39,511 nt of DNA, taken from NCBI GenBank assembly GCA_905234715.1, contig CAJOJI010000033.1:1-39511 (forward strand), read 5' to 3'. This document shows, piece by piece, positions 17,622 to 26,640 of the stretch. A model generated the notes under the pieces. That model searched no databases. It saw only the letters and a list, made by a program, of their open reading frames with translations, and was not told where the DNA came from. The position numbers and the translations under genes were made by a program. Position 1 is the stretch's first letter; each line of letters begins with the position of its first letter. The DNA is from an uncultured Saccharofermentans sp. GTDB lineage: Bacteria > Bacillota > Clostridia > Saccharofermentanales > Saccharofermentanaceae.

Positions 17622-18438
17622 AACCGATTCGGTTATTTCTATCAGCAGAAACGGAAAGCGTCGTGTAATCGCTGGGATCTGAATACTTGGGGCTTACTCT
17701 TACCGAATAATCGCCTTCTGCAACCTTTGCAATCGCCTGGGAGATATCCTTAACAGGCATGAGGCTGAAGTATACGAATACGACATAGAGGACCATCGCG
17801 ATTATCATAGCAACGACTGCAGGAATGAGGATTACGTTTACGTACTCATTCTTTGTCTGATCCGTATCCTCGCTGTTGCTTACGATGCAGAAATAAGGTG
17901 TGCCGGTAATCCTTACGCAGCTTATTGAAATGATCTTACCCGTGTTATGTGAACCGGTTCTCGAAAAGCCGATCTGTTCAGCTGTCTTAAGCAGTTCGAG
18001 AACGTCCGGCTGAGCAATGTACAAAGGTCCTTCCTCAGTTGTGAGAATGTTGTCTGCAACATCCATAACATAGGAATTACGGCAGTAGATCTTACCGTCG
18101 ACATCTGTGATATAAACAGAGCCATCTGAACGGTAAGTCTGTGAGTTAACAAACTTATCTACTATTCTGGAATTCTTGAAATTATCCGAACCGTCATCAT
18201 TGATCGTATATTCGAACGGAACGGACTGAAGAGATGTAACTGAAGTTATGTCAGACGCCAGGTCGTTTGCAGCAGAATGCGTTTCAGACTCGATCTTAAG
18301 TATGAGATTGTTATACATGTTCTCATAGGAAAGAAACAACAGGACTGAAAATACAATCAATGTTGTGAGTACTAGAAACGATATGAGAAAAACGGCAAAG
18401 CCCGCCGACATCTGCTTACCATCAGCTCTCGGCGCCAT
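17605..18438 (-). pseudogene. Sensor histidine kinase, N-terminal (TM-sensor-TM-HAMP) part; frame-disrupted
   Basis: Two TM segments and HAMP (SLMPVKDISQAIAKVAEGDYSVRVSPKYSDPSDYTTLSVS) then frame loss. Confidence 0.82.
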
Positions 18439-18445
18439 CGATCAA

Positions 18446-19165
18446 TTACCTCGTCTCGAATTTATAACCCTTGCTCCAGACGGTCTTGATGCTCCAATTC
18501 TGCTCTCTGTCAGGATTCTCGATCTTCTCTCTGATACGCTTGATGTGAACATCGACCGTACGGGATTCTCCGTAAAAATCGTATCCCCAAACGTTCTCAA
18601 GGAGCTGCTCTCTTGTGAATACTCTGTTGGGATTGGATGCAAGGAAGAAAAGAAGTTCAAGTTCCTTCGGCGGCATGTAGATCTCATTACCGTCTACACT
18701 TACAACATAACGGATCTTATCAACGGAGAAACCGGGATATGTAATAACGTCTGTGGAACCTTCTTTGCTGTCTGAAGCAGCAGGTGCGGCATCACGCTTA
18801 TCTGTACGTCTTAAGACTGCCTTAACTCTTGCAAGGACTTCCTTAGGCTCAAACGGCTTCGGGATATAGTCATCAGCACCAAGCTCAAGACCAACGATCT
18901 TATCGAGCGTATCTGTTCTTGCCGTAAGCATAATGATCGGGCAGTCAGAAGTCTTTCTGATCTCGCGGCAGATATCATTACCGTCCATGCCGGGAAGCAT
19001 GAGATCCAGGATCACGATATCCGGAACGAAACTGTTAAAAACTGCGACAGCCTTGTCGCCCTGCATGCATGTGGATACCTGGTATCCCTCTTTCTCAAAA
19101 TAAAGCTTGAGAACTTCAATAATGCCCGGATCGTCATCGACGAGCAAAACCTTGTTAGCTGCCAT
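18446..19165 (-). CDS. OmpR/PhoB-family response regulator
   Basis: KVLLVDDDPGIIEVLKLYF, IVILDLMLPGMDG, winged-helix ENVWGYDFYGESRTVDVHIKRIREKIE. Confidence 0.95.
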   Translation of the reverse strand: MAANKVLLVDDDPGIIEVLKLYFEKEGYQVSTCMQGDKAVAVFNSFVPDIVILDLMLPGMDGNDICREIRKTSDCPIIMLTARTDTLDKIVGLELGADDYIPKPFEPKEVLARVKAVLRRTDKRDAAPAASDSKEGSTDVITYPGFSVDKIRYVVSVDGNEIYMPPKELELLFFLASNPNRVFTREQLLENVWGYDFYGESRTVDVHIKRIREKIENPDREQNWSIKTVWSKGYKFETR

Positions 19166-19214
19166 AAGATCACCCCTGCTCTACAACTTCTTAGGTTTCC
19201 TGTTTGTAACAGTG

Positions 19215-19700
19215 TTACAAACCCTTATTTTCTTCAACGGAAGCACCACTTCCGACGTCGAAATTATTTATCTCGGCCGTATAAGAATCCAGATCAGTAA
19301 AGTTCTTATAAACCGATGCGAAGCGGACATAAGACACACGGTCGATATCCATAAGCTTCGACATGATAAACTCGCCTATCTCGGACGAGGTTATCTCTTT
19401 ATTGAATCTTGCGTCAATCAGGTGCGTAATGTCGGAACAGATATTCTCTTTGACCTGCTGTGACACGCCGCGCTTCTGACAAGCTACGTCCAGACTTCTC
19501 ATTATCTTTTCCGGATCGTATAACTGCTTGGTTCCGTCCTTCTTGACGACCATAGGCTTTAAGCCTTCGATCTTTTCGATTGTCGAGAATCTGGCTCCGC
19601 AAACAAGGCAGACACGTCTTCTTCTGACAGCAAAACCATCGTCAGTGGGTCTTGAATCAAGGACCTTGTCATCGTTCGCGCCGCATTTGGGACAGATCAC
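19215..19700 (-). CDS. nrdR: Transcriptional repressor NrdR
   Basis: MICPKCGANDDKVLDSRPTDDGFAVRRRRVCLVCGARFSTIE. Confidence 0.96.
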   Translation of the reverse strand: MICPKCGANDDKVLDSRPTDDGFAVRRRRVCLVCGARFSTIEKIEGLKPMVVKKDGTKQLYDPEKIMRSLDVACQKRGVSQQVKENICSDITHLIDARFNKEITSSEIGEFIMSKLMDIDRVSYVRFASVYKNFTDLDSYTAEINNFDVGSGASVEENKGL

Positions 19701-19720
19701 GGAACTGACACTCCTCTAAA

Positions 19721-21094
19721 TTACTGTCCGTCCTTACCGAACATGAACCACGGCTTAGCTGACTTCTGAGCCTTTTCGTCGGCCTGAGGAGCTACGTTAG
19801 CCTGAGGTCTGCCGCCCATCTGTACGGGCTGCTGAGGTGCCTGCTGAGGAACCTGCTGAACAGGAGCCTGCTGTACGGGCATCTGCTGAACGGGTGCCTG
19901 AGCGGGAGCCGGTGCAGGTGCAGGTGCGGGCTGAGCTACTGAATCATCACCGAATCTGAAGCCGGGCTGTGCTCTCTGTACCGGAACGGGTGCAGGTGCG
20001 GGCTCTGCCTGTCTGGGTGTGTAATCAGTTCTGGGCTGAGGATTTGCCGGCTGTCTGGATGTGATCAATGTGGGATTCTCTCTTGAGAGAACTGATGTGC
20101 TTGCTCTGTGGCCTGCCGATGCATTGATCGTTCCGTCAAAACCGGAAGCGATAACGGTGATCATGAGCTCATCCTCGAGTGAATCGTCAACAACCGCACC
20201 AACGATGATCTCTGCCTCGGGTGCTGCAGCCTGACGAACGATGGATGAAGCTGCATCGATCTCGGAAAGACGCATTCCGCGTCCGCCTGTGAAGTTAAGG
20301 ATAACACCTGTAGCTCCGTCGATCGTTGTGTCGAGGAGAGGTGAGTTGATAGCCTGCTTGATAGCAACTGTTGATCTGTCTTCGCCGGAAGCACGGCCGA
20401 TACCCATGTGGCAGATACCTGCGTCCTTCATGACACGTGTAACGTCTGCAAGGTCGAGGTTGATGAGTCCGGGGATAGCTACGAGGTCGGAAATACCTGC
20501 AACACCGAACTTGAGTACCTGGTCTGCCATGTTGAATGCTTCTTCGAAGCTTGTATTGTCATCAACTACGTCAAGGAGTTTATCGTTGGAAACTACGATG
20601 AGGGAATCTACTGATTTCTGGAGCTCTCTGATTCCGCGCTCTGCATTAGCAGCTCTCTTAGCACCCTCGAATGTGAAAGGACTTGTAACTACTGCTACTG
20701 TGAGGATACCGAGATCTCTTGCGATCTGTGCAACTACGGGAGCAGCGCCTGTACCTGTACCGCCGCCCATGCCTGCTGTGATGAAGAGCATGTCTGTATT
20801 TGAAATAGCCTCAGCGATCTCGTCTCTGGACTCTTCTGCTGACTTCTCACCAACGCTCGGATCTGCACCGCAGCCCAAACCTCTGGTTACCTTCTCGCCG
20901 ATCTGTATCTTGATCTCTGCCTTGTTACGTGCAAGAGCCTGATTATCCGTATTAATTGCGATGAACGTGACGCCCTGGACACCACTCTCGACCATGCGGT
21001 TTACAGCATTGCTTCCGCCGCCGCCTACGCCGATTACCTTAATGCTTGCAACATTAGATTCGTCCATTGAATAGCTGTGCTTGCTCTCAGACAT
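19721..21094 (-). CDS. ftsZ: Cell division protein FtsZ with a Pro/Ala/Gln-rich linker
   Basis: [36 protein letters not shown]-terminus ...[14 protein letters not shown]. Confidence 0.96.
   Translation of the reverse strand: MSESKHSYSMDESNVASIKVIGVGGGGSNAVNRMVESGVQGVTFIAINTDNQALARNKAEIKIQIGEKVTRGLGCGADPSVGEKSAEESRDEIAEAISNTDMLFITAGMGGGTGTGAAPVVAQIARDLGILTVAVVTSPFTFEGAKRAANAERGIRELQKSVDSLIVVSNDKLLDVVDDNTSFEEAFNMADQVLKFGVAGISDLVAIPGLINLDLADVTRVMKDAGICHMGIGRASGEDRSTVAIKQAINSPLLDTTIDGATGVILNFTGGRGMRLSEIDAASSIVRQAAAPEAEIIVGAVVDDSLEDELMITVIASGFDGTINASAGHRASTSVLSRENPTLITSRQPANPQPRTDYTPRQAEPAPAPVPVQRAQPGFRFGDDSVAQPAPAPAPAPAQAPVQQMPVQQAPVQQVPQQAPQQPVQMGGRPQANVAPQADEKAQKSAKPWFMFGKDGQ
19840..20010. repeat. 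Low-complexity coding repeat (PAPAPA / QQxPVQQ) in the FtsZ linker
   Basis: Translated [37 protein letters not shown]. Confidence 0.8.
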
Positions 21095-21203
21095 CCTTTT
21101 GTTCCTCCGTATCCTTTTATAGTTCCAACCGATAATTGAAAGAATTCTTGATTAAATAAATATTATTAACCATTCAAAATTTTAACCTAAACACCAGTTT
21201 CAA

Positions 21204-22631
21204 TCAATACGCACAGCACGAAATACTGTGTGAATGTAAAGAAACTTTCATATTTATATTAGCACTAAATGGCTGAAAGCAAGTATTTTCAGTCGTTCCG
21301 GTCATATCGAGGGCGCCGTCAACGGTGATCTTATCGAATCCGTCGCCGTTAAACACGTACAAAAGCCACGCCATCTTGTCTCCGATCGACTCAGTACCGT
21401 TAAGTTTTATCTGGATCAGGTGGCCTGACGGCGAATAAATGGTCAGAAAGATATAGCCGCTCGGAAGGATCCTTACTTCTGCGGTGTTTTCGAACATCTG
21501 GTATTCATCGCCGATGCTCGCATTATCCGCTGCCAGAATGGCTCCGAGAACGATGATCGCCTTCTTATAGTCGTTCATGTTATCGATCCTGACGGGTTTT
21601 CCGAGCTCGCAGTATTTGACGTCAAGCCCGCAGATAACGGGTCTTACGTCTTTTCCCGAATCAAAAGACGAGAGCTCAAGGACTATTCCGTCCTTATCGA
21701 GAGCCGCATAGCCGTCAGGAGTTCTGATATAGCAGATCTTGCTTCTCTCCTTGACCTTTATCTCGACGGTAGACGGCAGCTTGATGGTTATTCTGATGTC
21801 CTCAATGTAAGGGTTTTCCTTCATTATGCGTTCTTCGGTCTTACCGTAATTAAGCCTCAGGACATCAAAGATATTTCCGCTGATACCGCTCATGAGATGA
21901 GCATTATATTCAAGTCCTGCTGCCGCAAGGATCTCCTGGTCGCTCAGCGCGACATTTCCTTCAACCGTGGCGTTTCTAACCCTGAAAGCAGGCAGGAACA
22001 TAACAAGAATGACCATTACGACGACTGCAAGAGCCAGTACGATCGCAAATATGCTCTTGCCGGACAGCGGGATCATCTCGCCCTGGCTCTTAGCAGGCTC
22101 GGGTTCAGGTTCGCGTCTGACCCTTTGCCTCCGGGCCTTTGCGGGCGCGGAAGGCTTATCTTCAGGCTTCTTGGACTCCTCTTCAGAAGACTCTTCTTCG
22201 TCTTCCTTATCTTCTTCGCCTTCTTCACCGTCTTCGTCTTTATCTGATTCTTTTTCGTCAGAGCCTTCCTTATCAGACTTGTCCTCATCGGATTCGTCCT
22301 TTTCAGGCTCGCCGGAAGCCTTTATTTCTTCCGGTTCCTTTTCCTTATCTTCAGGCTTTTCCTTGGGCCTGTCCTCGTCTTTTTTATCAGGAGAAACCTT
22401 CTCTTCAGGCTCTTTCTTGGCTTCCTTTTTGTCAGTGGGTTTAGCGTGCTTTTCTTCAGCAGATCTTTCGGCAGCCTGTTCTTTTCTTTTATCGGCTTTC
22501 TTCTCAGCGGGCTCTTTCTTAACAGCCTTCTTTACCACAGGCTTTTTTAAGGCCTTTTCCTCTTCTTCGATGGCCTTCTTGAAATTCTCGCTGTCGCTGC
22601 CGAACAAACTGTCTAATTCTTTATCATCCAT
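21204..22631 (-). CDS. ftsQ: FtsQ/DivIB cell-division protein with long charged N-terminal extension
   Basis: Single TM (SIFAIVLALAVVVMVILVMFLPA) followed by POTRA-like FRVRNATVEGNVALSDQEILAAAG; dcw position. Confidence 0.8.
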   Translation of the reverse strand: MDDKELDSLFGSDSENFKKAIEEEEKALKKPVVKKAVKKEPAEKKADKRKEQAAERSAEEKHAKPTDKKEAKKEPEEKVSPDKKDEDRPKEKPEDKEKEPEEIKASGEPEKDESDEDKSDKEGSDEKESDKDEDGEEGEEDKEDEEESSEEESKKPEDKPSAPAKARRQRVRREPEPEPAKSQGEMIPLSGKSIFAIVLALAVVVMVILVMFLPAFRVRNATVEGNVALSDQEILAAAGLEYNAHLMSGISGNIFDVLRLNYGKTEERIMKENPYIEDIRITIKLPSTVEIKVKERSKICYIRTPDGYAALDKDGIVLELSSFDSGKDVRPVICGLDVKYCELGKPVRIDNMNDYKKAIIVLGAILAADNASIGDEYQMFENTAEVRILPSGYIFLTIYSPSGHLIQIKLNGTESIGDKMAWLLYVFNGDGFDKITVDGALDMTGTTENTCFQPFSANINMKVSLHSHSISCCAY

Positions 22632-22649
22632 AGGTACTATTGTATCAGT

Positions 22650-23744
22650 TTACTGATCATTCCCAAGTGCCTCTTTGATCGCATCCGTTATACGTTTTCC
22701 GGTATCTTTTATCGCAAGTCCGGAGCTTGCTTTCCTTATCTGCTCCTGCTTTTCGGGATCATTCAGAAGATCAGTAAGAACGCCTTCCAGTTTTCCTTCT
22801 TTAACGTCATTATCGCTTACCACGATGCCTGCGCCTTTATCCGCAAGGGAATGCGCGTTATAGGTCTGGTGGTCGTGTGCCGCATAAGGATAAGGAACCA
22901 TGATCGCACAGGCTCCAGTGGCAGTGATCTCAGCGCATGTAACAGCACCTGCTCTGAGGATCGAGCAGTCAGCCGCAGACATATAAAGATCGGGCCTGTC
23001 GATGTATTCTTTTATCTCAAGATTGGGAAGATTTAAGACATCATCTTTGATCTCAACGGAGTTGTGTTTTCCGACTGAAATCACGAAGTGAACATCCTTG
23101 AAAGCTTCCTTTTTCGCTGTGTCGAAAACGAAGTTTGTAAGTGTCGCAGAGCCCAGTGATCCGCCCATGATAAACACGAATTTTGCATCAGGTTCAATGC
23201 CGAGTTCCTTACGGGATTTTTCCTTTGTTCTTCCGAACATGTTGCTTCTTACGGGATTGCCCGTATATACGACTCTCTGAGCTTTTGAAAATATCGATTC
23301 CTGACCCGGGAACCCCGTCATTACAAGGGCACTTCCCTTGGCAAAGAGTTTATTTGCTCTTCCGGGGAAAGCGTTTGCTTCGTGGATCATTACGGGAACC
23401 TTGCATTTCTTTGCCGCCATGATAAGAGGAGCACTTACATATCCGCCGGTGCTGATTACGGCATCAGGCTTAAATTCCCTAATGAGATCAAGGCACTGCT
23501 TCTTTCCTCTGTTATTTGCCATAAGGGCCTTAAACGCTTTGGGCGTGGGCTTATACGGCATCGGAAGAGCTTCAACGTTTCTAAATTCATAACCGGCCTT
23601 GGGCACAAGTTCGCCTTCAAGACCGATCTTTCTTCCGGTAAATATTATCTTGCAGTCATCGCCGTTTACTTCGGCTTCTTCTTCAAGAAGATCTGCAATG
23701 GCAAGAGCAGGATTGATATGTCCTGAAGTGCCTCCGCCTGTAAT
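22650..23744 (-). CDS. murG: UDP-GlcNAc transferase MurG (coding extends upstream of the ORF-track start; start codon unclear)
   Basis: Upstream in-frame translation ITGGGTSGHINPALAIADLLEEE...FTGRKIGLEGELVPKAGYEF; conserved MurG G-loop. Confidence 0.9.
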   Translation of the reverse strand: MTGGGTSGHINPALAIADLLEEEAEVNGDDCKIIFTGRKIGLEGELVPKAGYEFRNVEALPMPYKPTPKAFKALMANNRGKKQCLDLIREFKPDAVISTGGYVSAPLIMAAKKCKVPVMIHEANAFPGRANKLFAKGSALVMTGFPGQESIFSKAQRVVYTGNPVRSNMFGRTKEKSRKELGIEPDAKFVFIMGGSLGSATLTNFVFDTAKKEAFKDVHFVISVGKHNSVEIKDDVLNLPNLEIKEYIDRPDLYMSAADCSILRAGAVTCAEITATGACAIMVPYPYAAHDHQTYNAHSLADKGAGIVVSDNDVKEGKLEGVLTDLLNDPEKQEQIRKASSGLAIKDTGKRITDAIKEALGNDQ

Positions 23745-23745
23745 C

Positions 23746-25182
23746 TCAGGTTCTTGCTCCCGGTTTCATCAATCTCTGTGCGGCCTGTCTCTTCTTTCTT
23801 TCAAGGCTTAATGTTCCGCTTCTGGATACTGAAAGGATAAGTCCGTAAGCGATAAGGAGCGTGACCTGCGCCGTACCGCCGTAGCTTACGAACGGAAGCG
23901 TTACGCCCGTAGCAGGAATGACCTGCAGCTCAACGGAGATATTCATCAGAACTTCGACGAATATCAGCGCCGTACATCCGGTCGCAATAGTCCTCGAGAA
24001 CACATCTTTGGCCCGCCAGCACACAATGACGCACATGACGAACATAACCATATACATAAGTATCAGCAGTACCCCTCCGACAAAGCCCGTTTCCTCTACA
24101 TAGATAGAGAAAATATAGTCGTTCTGAGCCTCTGATACGTAATTATATTTAGATCTGGAATTGCCGAGACCGACACCCCACATGCCGCCGGAACCTAATG
24201 CATTGTGGGCGTTATCAACCTGTCTTGTATCGTCTCGTGTAAGACCCTCTTCCTCGTTGTCGAGTTCTTCCTCGTCCGCCGTAAAGATAGCGATTCGCTT
24301 GAACACGTGCGCGTAGTTCTTCATAAAGCTTTCGCGCTTTGCTGCAGGCATTACGGCAAATACAAGTGCTCCTAAAATGCCTCCGAGAACTGCAAGGACA
24401 CCCAATCCGGTAAGCCATGACTTCAATGAGATCTCAGAAACCAATGCGCACATGAATACGACTGCGGCAACGATGATGAAGCATGAAAGATGCGGCTGCA
24501 AAAGGATGATGACATCGACCAGGATACAGAAGACGACAGGAATGATGAACTCAACCGCAGTATTGATAATGAGTCTTGCGCGGCGTGTTTTTCCCGGTTT
24601 GATCTTACCTTCGCTTCTGAGTCTTGCGATCAATGAACGGTATCCCGCAAACGCAACGATAAGAGCGACCTTGATGATCTCCGAACTTTGGAGCTGGATA
24701 GGTCCGATGTTGATCCAGCGGCTCGCACCGTGCTCACGTCCTACGCCGAGAGCAAGCGTCATGAATGCAAGACCGAGGCTCAATACATATGCTGAAATAC
24801 AGATCCATTTCTGTCTGAAGAAATCGATCGGGATGAACGCAATGATGAACATCATGACGATTCCCGCAACGGTAAATCTTATCTGTCTGGTAAGGAACCA
24901 GGATGAGTCCTGGAACTGGCCGTATGCGTCAGGACCGGATACTGAATAAAGGATGATGAGTCCGAAAACGAGCATGACGAAGATCATGATGATCATCGGA
25001 ATGTTTGAAGACTTAACGGCCTTTTCGATGGAAGCGGCGTTAATGCCTTCCATCACATTCTTTGAAGGCGGTTCGATAAGTTTGTCGATATCGGTTACCT
25101 GGTCATGCTTCGGCTCGGGAGCATGAACTTTCTCACTCCCCGGCATGTCCGGAATTATCGATTTTCTTTTCTTCTCTGCCAT
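23746..25182 (-). CDS. ftsW: FtsW/SpoVE-type SEDS glycosyltransferase
   Basis: Multi-TM SEDS protein, NAHNALGSGGMWGVGLGNSRSK, TGVTLPFVSYGGT; between murF and murG. Confidence 0.9.
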   Translation of the reverse strand: MAEKKRKSIIPDMPGSEKVHAPEPKHDQVTDIDKLIEPPSKNVMEGINAASIEKAVKSSNIPMIIMIFVMLVFGLIILYSVSGPDAYGQFQDSSWFLTRQIRFTVAGIVMMFIIAFIPIDFFRQKWICISAYVLSLGLAFMTLALGVGREHGASRWINIGPIQLQSSEIIKVALIVAFAGYRSLIARLRSEGKIKPGKTRRARLIINTAVEFIIPVVFCILVDVIILLQPHLSCFIIVAAVVFMCALVSEISLKSWLTGLGVLAVLGGILGALVFAVMPAAKRESFMKNYAHVFKRIAIFTADEEELDNEEEGLTRDDTRQVDNAHNALGSGGMWGVGLGNSRSKYNYVSEAQNDYIFSIYVEETGFVGGVLLILMYMVMFVMCVIVCWRAKDVFSRTIATGCTALIFVEVLMNISVELQVIPATGVTLPFVSYGGTAQVTLLIAYGLILSVSRSGTLSLERKKRQAAQRLMKPGART

Positions 25183-25185
25183 CCG

Positions 25186-26640
25186 TCAGGCATTTCCCTT
25201 CTCGATAAAGCTCTTTGCAACTTTCTCAAAGCCGAAGCTGTGAGAAGCCTTGAAGAGTATTGCATCTCCGTCTCTTACATAATCCTCGAGACGTCTGCTG
25301 ACATCTTCCGTATCTTTACATTTTACTATTTCGAGCTTCATATTTATCATGTGAGCTCCTCTGATAAAATCATCGGCATTCTCACCTGTTACAAATACTC
25401 TGTCAAAATCATATGAAGCGCAGTCTTTTCCGGTTAATTCATGAAGGCCGGATGCAAAATCACCGAGCTCGAGCATACCGCCCAAAGCCAGTACTTTACG
25501 GTGTCCTTTAGCCTTCTTTGAAAAATTCAGGAATGCATTTTCCATTGATTCGGGAGATGCATTATATGCATCGTTCATGATGATATATTTCGCGGTCTCC
25601 GTGATCGCTCCCCTGCCGTCCATCGCACTTCTGCTGCTGATAACTTCAGCGATCTTTTTCTGTGTTTCAGAAGAACTTGTGATGCCTGTCATGTATGCGC
25701 AGAAGATCGCAAAGAGAGCATTTCTTATCGCGCTCTGGCCGTACATTCCGACGTTAAGAGGAACAGTGAATTCTGATCTTTCATCCATTCTCTTAAGTAC
25801 AGCACGGAAGGACATTCCTGTTTCCGTTTCCTCAACATCAGTTGCGGATACGATAAGCGGACAAGGCAGATCGTCATCTGATCCTGCCATGATGCCTGCA
25901 ATGAAATTATTGATCGGAAGTTCTTTTACGCAGTGGTCGAAAAGTCTTCTGTCGTCCGCATTAACGGCAATGATGCCGCCGTCCGTAAGGCCTTCGCAGA
26001 TCTCCATCTTGGCCTTTAAGATAGCCTCTTTGCTTCCTAAAATTCCGATATGTGAATAACCGACATTCGTGATTATCGCGATGTCAGGTCTTGCAATCTT
26101 GGTAAGGTATGAGATCTGTCCTTCGCCTCTCATTCCCATCTCTACAACGATAACTTCGCTGTCTTCGGGAGCAGAAAGAATCGTCTTGCTCATACCGATC
26201 TCATTGTTGTTATTTGCAACTGTCGAATGAACTTTAAGACCTGTTTTCAAAACTTCGGTGATCATGGTCCTTGTGGATGTCTTTCCGACGGAACCTGTTA
26301 TCGCAATCACCTTGCATCCGAGCTTGAATCTGTAGTGATTTGCAAGGAGTCCCAATGCACGAACGGTGTCTTCAACAACGATCGCAACAGCGCCTTCGGG
26401 TACTGCTTCCTCATCGTTTGTAACAACGGCGCAGGCGCCTAATTCTATTGCTTTTGCGAGGAACTTGTTGCCGTCAAAATTCTCGCCCTGCAATGCGATG
26501 AAAAGCTCACCCTTGCCGATCGTTCTCGTATCTGTCGATACACCTGTTACATCAATGGCCGTTGCAAAAACGATTGCATCGGTCTTCGATACAAGTCTGC
26601 CTCCGACAGCTTTCTTAACTTCTTCAAGGGTAAACATCAT
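25186..26640 (-). CDS. murF: UDP-MurNAc-tripeptide D-Ala-D-Ala ligase
   Basis: VIAITGSVGKTSTRTM, NDAYNASPESM; follows murE with 4-bp overlap. Confidence 0.94.
   Translation of the reverse strand: MMFTLEEVKKAVGGRLVSKTDAIVFATAIDVTGVSTDTRTIGKGELFIALQGENFDGNKFLAKAIELGACAVVTNDEEAVPEGAVAIVVEDTVRALGLLANHYRFKLGCKVIAITGSVGKTSTRTMITEVLKTGLKVHSTVANNNNEIGMSKTILSAPEDSEVIVVEMGMRGEGQISYLTKIARPDIAIITNVGYSHIGILGSKEAILKAKMEICEGLTDGGIIAVNADDRRLFDHCVKELPINNFIAGIMAGSDDDLPCPLIVSATDVEETETGMSFRAVLKRMDERSEFTVPLNVGMYGQSAIRNALFAIFCAYMTGITSSSETQKKIAEVISSRSAMDGRGAITETAKYIIMNDAYNASPESMENAFLNFSKKAKGHRKVLALGGMLELGDFASGLHELTGKDCASYDFDRVFVTGENADDFIRGAHMINMKLEIVKCKDTEDVSRRLEDYVRDGDAILFKASHSFGFEKVAKSFIEKGNA

Noticed and set aside
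17605-17660. Programmed +1 frameshift (prfB-like TCT-TGA) joining the kinase halves
   Set aside because: Shift at TCT|TGA would leave extra non-HAMP residues and there is no clear stimulatory Shine-Dalgarno; kept only as a low-probability alternative to indel or assembly error
20241-20942. 233-aa plus-strand ORF
   Set aside because: Antisense to the highly conserved ftsZ GTPase region; no recognisable domain or RBS
21967-22656. 229-aa Ser/Phe-rich ORF on plus strand
   Set aside because: Antisense shadow of the K/E/D-rich ftsQ N-terminus; composition is a mirror artefact
24377-24949. 190-aa plus-strand ORF (and 25577-26059)
   Set aside because: Antisense to ftsW/murF; shadow ORFs
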